The position numbers were made by a program, and so were the translations under genes. From Flavobacteriaceae bacterium (GTDB lineage: Bacteria > Bacteroidota > Bacteroidia > Flavobacteriales > Flavobacteriaceae), in the NCBI GenBank assembly GCA_002401215.1, contig NVSL01000043.1, forward strand, positions 4,595 through 10,314: a stretch of DNA of 5,720 bases, in the 5' to 3' direction. Under the pieces are notes generated by a model. It saw only the letters and a list, made by a program, of their open reading frames with translations. It was not told where the DNA came from and searched no databases. Positions 1 to 5,720 of the stretch are shown piece after piece. Each line of letters starts with the position of its first letter. Within the stretch, counting starts at the first letter, position 1.

Positions 1-48
1 CGATACAATTCTTTTTTGATACTCTCAAAAGAATCACTCGAACTGACG
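1..48. repeat. Palindromic intergenic repeat-like element downstream of the hemerythrin/PAS gene
   Basis: An imperfect palindrome starts at the window edge. ATTCTTTT at 8-15 pairs perfectly with AAAAGAAT at 27-34 across an 11-nt loop. After a small internal loop, CGA at 1-3 pairs with TCG at 38-40. The flanking words CGATACAATT and CACTCGAACTGACG resemble a dispersed intergenic repeat that I recall from Flavobacteriaceae genomes; that identity is from memory and unverified. It lies just after the stop codon of the preceding minus-strand gene, so in RNA it could act as a 3' hairpin. In the minus-strand sense no T-run follows within the window, so a classical Rho-independent terminator is not supported. 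The left end is cut by the window. Confidence 0.45.
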
Positions 49-53
49 TATTG

Positions 54-1028
54 TTAATCCCAATCTAACAAACGTTTTTGACCTTCTAGCTTTTGAATAT
101 CAGTTATATCCTGACTCATTTCAATCACACCTCTGTAGGTCTTATCATTGTCACGAATCGCAAAATAACGGATATGAATTACGCGTCCTTTAAAGTTAAA
201 CCAGAATTCCGCAACGTCTTTTGTACCTGCTTTAAACTCGTCAACAATACGCAACACCATCCCCACACTTTTTGGTGGGTGACAGAATTTTACTTCCCTA
301 CCAATAATTCCTTTTGACCTTGCAAATACACGATCATCTCCACGATTGTAAAAAATTACTTTGTCATTTTCATCTACATACGTAATATCAATCGGTAAAA
401 ATCGCAGCAATAAATTTACTTGCTCTGGAGTCATATAACCTTCGTCATAATGAAACGTATTGTCGGTAGAAAAAGACAATTCACACTCTGTAAAATCTTC
501 ACTTGGATGCACATAAGCTTCTTCTTTTATAGGATATGGTTTTGGTTTTTCTTTCAACATCCAGCCTATTTCTTCATCGCCAATATAAAATTCTTCCCAA
601 TCTTCTTTGGTTAATAAATCGAGTGCATTGGGAAATAAACGCACATCTTCGATTCTTAAAAGACGTTTAATACCCTCAATTAAATAAGGGAGATTCTCAG
701 TTATTCTTGCTAAATTTTTCTCTTCATTATAGGTATTCAAATATTTTATTTGATCTCTTAAATTGTCATGAAAAGACCACATTCCTTGACTTGGCCCTTC
801 CCAACCATGTTTTTCTAAATAAGGAAATAACTGATTTTCTTTTCTTTTGAAGCGCTTTTCAATGGTGGCTAATTCATTAAAAATATTGTAATACTTTTGA
901 AAATCATCCTTCGGATCAACATTTTCTAATTGAAACAAAAGGCCATTGATATAATCGCTTTCGTTGTAATATACTTTTACGGGATGCCCTTCGGGCAAAT
1001 TTTCTGATAATGATATAAACTCTTCCAC
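54..1028 (-). CDS. Hemerythrin-like / PAS domain protein of the DUF438-associated family
   Basis: Soluble 324-residue protein with no signal peptide or membrane segment. Residues 13-160 form a hemerythrin-like helical region, with the family phrases GHPV (14-17), KENQLFPYLEKHG (63-75), MWSFHD (83-88) and EDVRLFP (127-133). Candidate di-iron ligands are H15, E64, H74, H87 and E127. Residues 199-313 form a PAS domain with the hallmark CHPPKSV (249-255), then FWFNFKGRVIHIRYFAIRD (275-293) and a C-terminal QDIT and LEGQKRLLDWD. Proteins of this type usually carry an extra DUF438 domain of about 70 residues in front; here it is absent. The start is GTG: an in-frame TAA lies at 1041-1043 and the first internal Met is residue 83. 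The gene is last in a nor cluster, after norD, separated by a REP-like repeat pair. An NO, O2 or redox sensing or protective role is inferred from context; no output domain is present. Family assignment is firm, function is not. Confidence 0.85.
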   Translation of the reverse strand: MEEFISLSENLPEGHPVKVYYNESDYINGLLFQLENVDPKDDFQKYYNIFNELATIEKRFKRKENQLFPYLEKHGWEGPSQGMWSFHDNLRDQIKYLNTYNEEKNLARITENLPYLIEGIKRLLRIEDVRLFPNALDLLTKEDWEEFYIGDEEIGWMLKEKPKPYPIKEEAYVHPSEDFTECELSFSTDNTFHYDEGYMTPEQVNLLLRFLPIDITYVDENDKVIFYNRGDDRVFARSKGIIGREVKFCHPPKSVGMVLRIVDEFKAGTKDVAEFWFNFKGRVIHIRYFAIRDNDKTYRGVIEMSQDITDIQKLEGQKRLLDWD

Positions 1029-1060
1029 TTTTTTATGGTTTTATTTTGGGGTTTCTATTT

Positions 1061-1087
1061 TGACCTCTCGACTGCGCTCGAGGGGAC
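1061..1087 (-). repeat. REP-like palindrome, copy 1
   Basis: A GC-rich 27-bp unit in AT-rich surroundings. The core TCTCGACTGCGCTCGA (1066-1081) contains TCGA at 1068-1071 and TCGA at 1078-1081, which pair around a 6-nt loop. CC at 1064-1065 can pair with GG at 1082-1083 (leaving a two-base TC bulge), or the stem can run continuously as CCTCTCGA with TCGAGGGG, including one T-G pair. A second copy lies inverted 23 bp away. Short GTCGAG-type palindromes of this kind are common between genes in Bacteroidota, by my recollection. It could stabilise or end transcripts between norD and the next gene. Confidence 0.7.
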
Positions 1088-1110
1088 ACACAATATTAAT
1101 CTACACTTTG

Positions 1111-1137
1111 GTCAGGTCGAGCGAAGTCGAGACCTCA
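1111..1137 (+). repeat. REP-like palindrome, copy 2 (inverted relative to copy 1)
   Basis: Core TCGAGCGAAGTCGAGA (1117-1132) matches the reverse complement of the copy 1 core at 15 of 16 positions. Here the bases flanking the core are GG (1115-1116) and CC (1133-1134), so they still pair, although copy 1 has CC and GG in those places. It begins 7 bp downstream of the norD stop codon. Together the two copies also form one long inverted repeat (1066-1081 with 1117-1132, one mismatch, 35-nt spacer), a BIME-like head-to-head pair. Confidence 0.7.
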
Positions 1138-1143
1138 TATTCT

Positions 1144-2919
1144 TTAACTTTGATGTTTAATTTTTTCATACAACTTTACCAACGATTGTAATAATTCAAC
1201 CGGAGTTGTTAATATTTGATAATGATTTTGCCCAAACATCTGTGGCAAATAATATTTTGCATTCGCCTCAATTGCCAAGGCATACGAATTTATTTGACGC
1301 TCATTCAACTCCCTCAAGGCTTGCTTTACATCGTTAATTCCATACTTGCCTTCGTACTTATCATAGTCATTTGGTTTGCCGTCAGAAATCAAAATTACCC
1401 ATTTATTTTTGGTTGACCTCTTGTCTAATAAAGCTCCCGAATGCCGTAATGCTGCTCCGATTCTAGTATATCCATTTGGTTCAACTGCACCTACTTTATA
1501 TTTTGCACGGTTCCAATCTTCGTCAAAACCTTTTACTGTTAAATAGCTAGAATGATTTCTAGTTTTGGAATAAAAACAGTTGATAGAAAAGTCAATATTA
1601 AACTCATCTAGTATTTCGCCAAATAATATAGACACTTGCTTTTCAACTTCAATCACTTTGTTTCCTGCTGCATAACCATCACTCGATAAACTCACATCGA
1701 GCAATAATAAAATGGATAAATCCTTTTCCTTTTTACGTTTTGATAAGTATATTTTTTCTGATGGTGTATGTCCAGAATGTACATCTACATACAAATCAGT
1801 AAGTGCATCTAAATCAAATTCATCGCCACAAGTTTGCCTTCTTTGTTGTTGAAATTTGTTGTTTACCGTACTCAACATTTTACGTAATCCAATTAAAGTT
1901 GAATTGTTTTTACTGATGGTTTTTTTGTAATACGGAACATCCGTTTCTAAAATTGGTTTTGGATATACTTTGCAAAAATCTTCTTTATAAGTGCGTTTTT
2001 TATAATCCCACTCGTCATAAGTAATATGATAATCTGTTGCTTTTGCCTCAACACTTTCGGCAATAGTAGTGTTCTCAACAAAATCTGCTTGATACACCGA
2101 ATGTGCTGTATCATCTACTCGTACGGTGAATTTCATATTCAAATCTTCGAGGGCATTCTCATGGTCTGCCAACTCATCTTCGCCATCCATATCGCGCCAA
2201 TTACCTCCAAACTCCTCAGCAGTTTCTACCTTTTCAAATTGATGCTGCAACACTGCATCTTCCAATTGTTTTTGATCAATCTGTACGGATTTTATTTCTT
2301 CAACTGCCTTTGCTTTTAAAATAGTTTTGATTTCTTCTTTGTTAGCAGTCTTTACTCTATCAGTAAAGTTTTTTAATGTTTTTGCTGATGACTCTTCGGG
2401 TGAATTCTGCATCCATTTTCCATAGATAAAAGAATATTCAGGCGCTTCTTTTTCGGTAAATTTATTTTTATAATGTGCTATAAATCTGTCATAATATTCT
2501 TGTGTTATTGGAAACTGCTGAAACAAATTTTTTAATACTTCGTTTGAATTTTCTTGTGCAATTTCTCTTGATTCTGTCGTGGTATGTTCTTCTGAATCTT
2601 CCCAATTAAATCCACCATTTTTTTGAATGGATAAATACAAAACTCTAAACAAGTAAAAAGAAATATTCTCTTCTGGTGAATCGAACTCAGCGAATTTTGT
2701 AGGTAAAAAAAAGTTGTTATTTTTATAGCCACCCTCTCTTTCGGCATCAAAAATTTCGATTGCTTTTCCGGTAACAGCTCTTGCAAAAATGGTGAGTCGT
2801 GGTTTAATGTCGTGTAACTTTACCGCATGCGCAACATCCTCCTCTTTCGCCTTTTTCCTTCTTTTAAAGTAATTGGCAAACTTGGTAAAAATATATGCAT
2901 CTGGTTCAAATTCGAACAT
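1144..2919 (-). CDS. norD: Nitric oxide reductase activation protein NorD (VWA domain)
   Basis: Cytoplasmic 591-residue protein without signal peptide or membrane helix, close to the usual NorD length. The N-terminal part (about 1-100) resembles the NorD/CbbO helical region. The middle (about 110-330) is variable, Glu/Lys-rich and acidic around 231-262. The C-terminal third (about 399-590) is a von Willebrand factor A domain with a complete MIDAS metal site: D408-x-S410-x-S412 in the strand LSILLLLDVSLS, T485 in NGYTRIGAAL, and D513 in ILISDGKPND. In known systems NorD works with the AAA+ ATPase NorQ to insert non-heme iron (FeB) into NorB. The gene follows norQ on the same strand with a 62-bp gap, which supports the pairing and the operon. 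ATG at 2919 has the AT-rich, SD-less context of its neighbours. A generic CbbO-like protein is possible by domain alone, but the norCB context makes NorD the clear choice. Confidence 0.93.
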   Translation of the reverse strand: MFEFEPDAYIFTKFANYFKRRKKAKEEDVAHAVKLHDIKPRLTIFARAVTGKAIEIFDAEREGGYKNNNFFLPTKFAEFDSPEENISFYLFRVLYLSIQKNGGFNWEDSEEHTTTESREIAQENSNEVLKNLFQQFPITQEYYDRFIAHYKNKFTEKEAPEYSFIYGKWMQNSPEESSAKTLKNFTDRVKTANKEEIKTILKAKAVEEIKSVQIDQKQLEDAVLQHQFEKVETAEEFGGNWRDMDGEDELADHENALEDLNMKFTVRVDDTAHSVYQADFVENTTIAESVEAKATDYHITYDEWDYKKRTYKEDFCKVYPKPILETDVPYYKKTISKNNSTLIGLRKMLSTVNNKFQQQRRQTCGDEFDLDALTDLYVDVHSGHTPSEKIYLSKRKKEKDLSILLLLDVSLSSDGYAAGNKVIEVEKQVSILFGEILDEFNIDFSINCFYSKTRNHSSYLTVKGFDEDWNRAKYKVGAVEPNGYTRIGAALRHSGALLDKRSTKNKWVILISDGKPNDYDKYEGKYGINDVKQALRELNERQINSYALAIEANAKYYLPQMFGQNHYQILTTPVELLQSLVKLYEKIKHQS

Positions 2920-2945
2920 AAAATTAGGCTTTTGTTGTTGGTTTT

Positions 2946-2964
2946 GTTGCTAACAACTAGCAAC
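2946..2964 (-). other. Small perfect stem-loop between norQ and norD
   Basis: GTTGCTA (2946-2952) and TAGCAAC (2958-2964) form a perfect 7-bp stem with a 5-nt loop, inside the 62-bp gap between the norQ stop and the norD start. No T-run follows in the minus-strand sense (AAAACC follows), so it is not a typical terminator. It might shape mRNA processing or norD translation, or be chance in a short AT-rich gap. Confidence 0.35.
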
Positions 2965-2981
2965 GAATCACCACAAACTGA

Positions 2982-3803
2982 TCAAATCATCAAATCACAT
3001 AAATCGGTTAAGGCATCAACAACCTCAATATCATCAGTAAGTGGTTCTACCACCGCAACTTTTACTGATAATCTTTTTGGCAGTCCACTTTTTATCAGCT
3101 TTGCAGCGTCTACTAATAATCGTGTTGATACCGTTTCTGTCAATCCTAACTCGGTTAAGTTTCTGATTTTGGTGGCGATGTTTACTAACTTTTTGGCGAT
3201 GTCTTTATCAATCTCAGTTTCGTTTATCAAGATTTCTGTTTCAATCTTCGCTTCAGGATAATCAAAAGAAATCGCTACAAATCGCTGACGTGTTGATGGT
3301 TTTAATTCTTTAAACCCTCGTTGATAACCTGGGTTAAAAGAGGCAACTAATAAAAAATCTTCATGTGCTTTGACAGTTACACCAAGTTTATCAATAAACA
3401 ACTCTCTACGGTGATCGGTCAAAGAATGAATTGCCACAATCACATCAGGTCTTGCCTCTGCAATCTCATCCAAATAAATAATGGCACCTTCTTTTACTGC
3501 GGTTGTCAAAGGTCCATCTAGCCAAATAGTTTCTGCTCCTTTAATAATATATCTGCCTATTAAATCGGTAGAAGAGGTCTCTTCATGACATGCAATAGTA
3601 ATTAGTTTTTTATCCAATCTATACGCCATAAATTCAATAAATCTGGATTTACCAGTTCCTGTTGGTCCCTTTAATAAAAAGGGGAGTTTATTTTTATATG
3701 TGTGCTCAAAAACATCTATTTCCTTACCAACCGTATGATAATAAGGTGCTACTATTTCTTCCTTCATTTTATCCATCTGTTGTTTTTTTGTTGTGTTCAT
3801 CAT
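2982..3803 (-). CDS. norQ: Nitric oxide reductase activation ATPase NorQ (MoxR/CbbQ-type AAA+)
   Basis: Soluble AAA+ ATPase of 273 residues, the usual NorQ/NirQ/CbbQ length. Numbering from the ATG at 3803: Walker A GPTGTGKS at 46-53; Walker B IIYLDEI with D112 and E113; sensor-1 SFNPG with N157; arginines in STRQRF (R172, R174), arginine-finger candidates; sensor-2-like STRL with R228. The C-terminal part is the small helical lid. NorQ-type hexamers work with a VWA partner (NorD, next gene) to remodel NorB so that FeB is inserted. Two tandem ATGs (3803 and 3800) follow a TTG at 3806; I chose the first ATG because TTG is a rare start and nothing else favours it. Upstream is a large folded element (3822-3922) ending in a T-run 13 bases before the start, which may influence norQD expression relative to norCB. 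Confidence 0.94.
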   Translation of the reverse strand: MMNTTKKQQMDKMKEEIVAPYYHTVGKEIDVFEHTYKNKLPFLLKGPTGTGKSRFIEFMAYRLDKKLITIACHEETSSTDLIGRYIIKGAETIWLDGPLTTAVKEGAIIYLDEIAEARPDVIVAIHSLTDHRRELFIDKLGVTVKAHEDFLLVASFNPGYQRGFKELKPSTRQRFVAISFDYPEAKIETEILINETEIDKDIAKKLVNIATKIRNLTELGLTETVSTRLLVDAAKLIKSGLPKRLSVKVAVVEPLTDDIEVVDALTDLCDLMI

Positions 3804-3821
3804 CAATATTCTACATAAAAA

Positions 3822-3922
3822 GAAGGTCTAAGAAGCAATCCTAAGAGATAAAAGTCGTGTTCTAAAAGAACAATATGGAAGACATTTATCGCCTATGGGA
3901 AAACCTTGCTTATTAGACCTTC
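3822..3922 (-). promoter_or_regulatory. Nested inverted-repeat element between norB and norQ; candidate attenuator, terminator or structured RNA
   Basis: The outer arms GAAGGTCTAAGAAGCAA (3822-3838) and TTGCTTATTAGACCTTC (3906-3922) are complementary at 16 of 17 positions. Inside, GATAAAAGTC (3847-3856) pairs with GACATTTATC (3881-3890) at 9 of 10 positions, and inside that TGTTCT (3858-3863) pairs perfectly with AGAACA (3867-3872). In the norBQ transcript sense, the 3' outer arm is followed directly by TTTTT (3821-3817), as in a Rho-independent terminator, although the arms are not GC-rich. The element fills most of the gap between norB and norQ, ending about 18 bases before the norQ ATG. 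It could reduce norQD expression relative to norCB, act as a regulated attenuator, or be a small MITE; no target duplication is visible at its edges. The pairing is seen; the role is inferred. Confidence 0.6.
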
Positions 3923-3941
3923 ATACTAACCTAACCGTTTA

Positions 3942-5276
3942 TTAGTTTACTTCTAAAGCTTCATCAGTTGGCCTACCATGTTTGTAGAAATCAATCATAT
4001 AAAGGATGATTCCTATGGTGAAAAAAGTAGCACAAATTATTAATATTATAAAATGAACTTCCACCATTTTTTGGACTTCCATAAAGTCCATTTTCATGAT
4101 ACGTTCTAGATATACTTGTGCAACTCCTGCAACTCCAAAGGCAATTGTCATTCCTATCATTCCAATATTTGAGAACCAAAAGGCCATTCTTCCTCTTGAG
4201 CTATCGTACAATTTTCTACCGGTCATATTTGGTAAACTATAACTAATTATTGCTAAAACAATCATAGCATAAGCACCCCAAAATGCCAAGTGCGCATGCA
4301 TTGCTGTAACCAATGTACCATGTGTGTATAAATTTGTTTGTGGCAATGTATGTGCAAACCCTAACAATCCTGCACCAACAAATGATACAATTGCCGCACC
4401 TAATGTCCAGTACAATGCTAATTTATTTGGATGTTTTTTCTCGCCTTTACGATACATATTTACAGCGAATAATGCCATTGCTAAAAATGCTAGTGGCTCT
4501 AATGCAGAGAAGATTCCACCAACAAGTAACCATATTTTATTTACTCCAATGTAATAGTAGTGGTGACCTGTTCCTAAAACTCCCGATAAGAAAGTTAGAC
4601 CTACAATTACGTATAACCATTTTTCTATTACCTCTCTGTCTACACCCGTTAATTTAATTAATAGGAATGATAAAATACCTCCCATAATTAATTCCCAAAC
4701 GCCTTCTACCCAAAGATGAACAACCCACCATCTAAAGAAAGAATCTGTTACTTGACTGTCGAATGGTAACATCCCAGGTAAATACAATAAAGCTGCGAAA
4801 AACAGCCCCATAGTAAGCACTAACGCTGTTGTTGTTCTACGTTTTCCTTTGAATAATGTTGTTAAAATGATTCCTAAAAAGAGCAAAACATTTGCTACTA
4901 CTAAATAATCCAATCCTCTAGGAATTTCTAAAAACTTACGACCTTCCCAAATGTTAAAGTGAAAGCCAATAATTGCTGCAACACCAACCAATGCTAAACT
5001 GATTAATTGAACATAGGCCAATTTTACACTTACCAATTCAATTTGTGCTTCTTCTGGAATAATATAATATGCTGCCCCCATAAAACCAGATAGTAACCAA
5101 ACTACCAATAAATTTAGGTGAACTGCTTTTGCTGTGTTAAACGGAATAAATTCATGCAAGCCATCGAATCCTGCATGTGCAAATCCCATTATAAAACCAT
5201 ATATAATTTGTAAGCCGAACAATACCATTGAAAGGGCAAAAAACCAATACGCTACTTTTTGTGATTTATATTTCAT
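3942..5276 (-). CDS. norB: Nitric oxide reductase subunit B, cytochrome c-dependent type (cNOR)
   Basis: Catalytic integral membrane subunit reducing 2 NO to N2O at a heme b3/FeB centre. It has 444 residues and about 12 hydrophobic helices. All ligands align by motif and spacing with Pseudomonas aeruginosa NorB: H53 and H329 for heme b, H327 for heme b3, and H187, E191, H238 and H239 for FeB; the second-shell glutamates E195 and E260 are also kept. Motifs are HLWVEGVWELIMGG (187-200), GTGHHYYYIG (235-244) and MHAHLAFWGAY (326-336). It lacks the long quinol-oxidase-like N-terminal extension of qNOR, which fits the separate norC gene 24 bp upstream. An oddity is K114 in EGRKFLE, where proteobacterial cNOR usually has Glu, reported to help bind calcium. 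ATG at 5276 has an AT-rich, SD-less upstream. Heme-copper oxidase subunit I is excluded by the FeB glutamate and lack of the Tyr-His pair. Confidence 0.97.
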   Translation of the reverse strand: MKYKSQKVAYWFFALSMVLFGLQIIYGFIMGFAHAGFDGLHEFIPFNTAKAVHLNLLVVWLLSGFMGAAYYIIPEEAQIELVSVKLAYVQLISLALVGVAAIIGFHFNIWEGRKFLEIPRGLDYLVVANVLLFLGIILTTLFKGKRRTTTALVLTMGLFFAALLYLPGMLPFDSQVTDSFFRWWVVHLWVEGVWELIMGGILSFLLIKLTGVDREVIEKWLYVIVGLTFLSGVLGTGHHYYYIGVNKIWLLVGGIFSALEPLAFLAMALFAVNMYRKGEKKHPNKLALYWTLGAAIVSFVGAGLLGFAHTLPQTNLYTHGTLVTAMHAHLAFWGAYAMIVLAIISYSLPNMTGRKLYDSSRGRMAFWFSNIGMIGMTIAFGVAGVAQVYLERIMKMDFMEVQKMVEVHFIILIICATFFTIGIILYMIDFYKHGRPTDEALEVN

Positions 5277-5300
5277 GTGTATATTTTTAATTTAGTTAAA

Positions 5301-5720
5301 TTATAGATCTTCATCTTCATCCAGAGACAACGGAGATCTTGTTCTGTCAACTCCAACAACTTCGCCAAATCCGTTTAAATCAATTTCTCCAATCCATTCA
5401 AAAAATGCAACCATGTCAGAAGCTTCTTCTTCAGTCATTCCATAAGCCACCATTTGTCTTCCATTAGGTTGCCAAGGAACGGGTGATTTTAAAACGGCTT
5501 TGATATAACCAGCACCTCTGCGGTCTATCACTTTTGTTAATTCCGGAGCGTAGTAACCGCCCTCGCCTAAGAGTGTATGGCATCCCATACAGTTGTTAGA
5601 ATCCCAAAGATTCTTTCCGCGTACAACAGCTTCAGTGATGTTTTCACTGTTGGTTTGATCGACATCTTTTGATAGAGAAAAAATGGTTAATCCTATAAAT
5701 GCTAGAAATGTAACCAATGT
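5301..5720 (-). CDS. norC: Nitric oxide reductase subunit C (membrane-anchored cytochrome c), 5' end missing
   Basis: Electron-entry subunit of cNOR: one N-terminal membrane anchor and a periplasmic monoheme cytochrome c domain that passes electrons to NorB. The frame is open to the window edge, so the start is missing; 139 residues are visible, against about 150 for known NorC, so perhaps ten or more are lost. Counting the codon at 5720-5718 as 1, residues 1-17 are the end of the membrane helix, AVVRGKNLWDSNNC precedes the heme motif CMGCH (44-48), and LLGEGGYYAPEL follows. GRQM supplies the probable axial Met (M90; M95 is the alternative). G54 and Y56 match the NorC residues that contact calcium in P. 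aeruginosa. The C-terminus has an acidic tail (SLDEDEDL). An internal TTG at 5717 should not be taken as the start, since it would cut the membrane helix. The stop is 24 bp before norB, so co-transcription is likely. Confidence 0.95.
   Translation of the reverse strand, partial: TLVTFLAFIGLTIFSLSKDVDQTNSENITEAVVRGKNLWDSNNCMGCHTLLGEGGYYAPELTKVIDRRGAGYIKAVLKSPVPWQPNGRQMVAYGMTEEEASDMVAFFEWIGEIDLNGFGEVVGVDRTRSPLSLDEDEDL

Noticed and set aside
1..34. Rho-independent terminator for the hemerythrin/PAS gene
   Set aside because: The hairpin is AT-rich and no T-run follows it in the minus-strand sense within the window.
2532..2786. Minus-strand open frame of 84 codons inside norD in another frame
   Set aside because: The norD frame is intact through this stretch and matches the family; no sign of a frameshift or a second product.
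2827..3261. Plus-strand open frame of 144 codons overlapping the norD start and norQ
   Set aside because: It lies antisense to two confidently identified genes, its Ser/Thr/Phe/Ile-rich translation shows no domain, and it is explained by the codon bias of the opposite strand.
3804..3806. TTG as the norQ start codon
   Set aside because: Two tandem ATG codons follow immediately (3803 and 3800), and no ribosome binding site or conserved residue argues for the rarer start.
3811..3816. Minimal start-stop pair ATG-TAG just upstream of norQ on the minus strand
   Set aside because: Such a six-base coincidence is common in AT-rich leaders; nothing supports its translation.
3822..3922. Identification of the nested repeat as a MITE
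   Set aside because: The ends have inverted repeats, but no target-site duplication or transposase-type end sequence is seen, and a second copy cannot be checked here; kept only as an alternative.
4313..4657. Overlapping plus-strand open frames of 114 and 76 codons inside norB
   Set aside because: Both are antisense to the conserved catalytic core of NorB, where the minus strand encodes heme and FeB ligands; they are shadows.
3942..5276. Quinol-dependent NO reductase (qNOR) or heme-copper oxidase subunit I
   Set aside because: The long N-terminal qNOR extension is absent, a norC gene is adjacent, and the FeB glutamate E191 marks a NOR rather than an oxidase.

Overview
The window carries a denitrification-type nitric oxide reductase operon, read entirely on the minus strand, from what looks like a member of the Bacteroidota, most likely Flavobacteriaceae. 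The evidence for the lineage is the low G+C content, AT-rich start-codon contexts without Shine-Dalgarno sequences, the style of the proteins, and short GTCGAG-type palindromic repeats between genes that I associate with flavobacterial genomes. The lineage is an inference from the sequence, not a database result.

Transcription runs from right to left. First comes norC (5301-5720, 5' end cut by the window edge), the membrane-anchored cytochrome c subunit. It is followed after 24 bp by norB (3942-5276), the 12-helix catalytic subunit, with all expected heme and FeB ligands. A 135-138 bp gap follows, nearly filled by an elaborate nested inverted repeat (3822-3922). Then come norQ (2982-3803), a MoxR/CbbQ-type AAA+ ATPase, and, after about 62 bp with a small hairpin, norD (1144-2919), a VWA-domain protein. 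NorQ and NorD are the chaperone pair known to be needed for inserting FeB into cNOR. The order norC-norB-norQ-norD matches the classical proteobacterial norCBQD cluster.

Where proteobacterial clusters often carry norE/norF, this window has a gene for a soluble hemerythrin-like plus PAS protein (54-1028, GTG start) of the DUF438-associated family. Its position suggests a role linked to NO, such as sensing or protection, but no function can be read from the sequence. A pair of inverted REP-like palindromes (1061-1137) separates it from norD, and another repeat-like palindrome (1-48) follows it.

The genes form a coherent unit: NorCB reduces 2 NO to N2O using electrons from a c-type or similar donor, NorQD activates the enzyme, and the last gene may sense or buffer NO/O2 or iron stress. 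The least explained parts are the 101-bp folded element between norB and norQ, which ends in a T-run in the transcript sense, and the REP pair, whose two copies differ by compensatory stem changes. No tRNA, rRNA, CRISPR, insertion sequence or transposase was seen.
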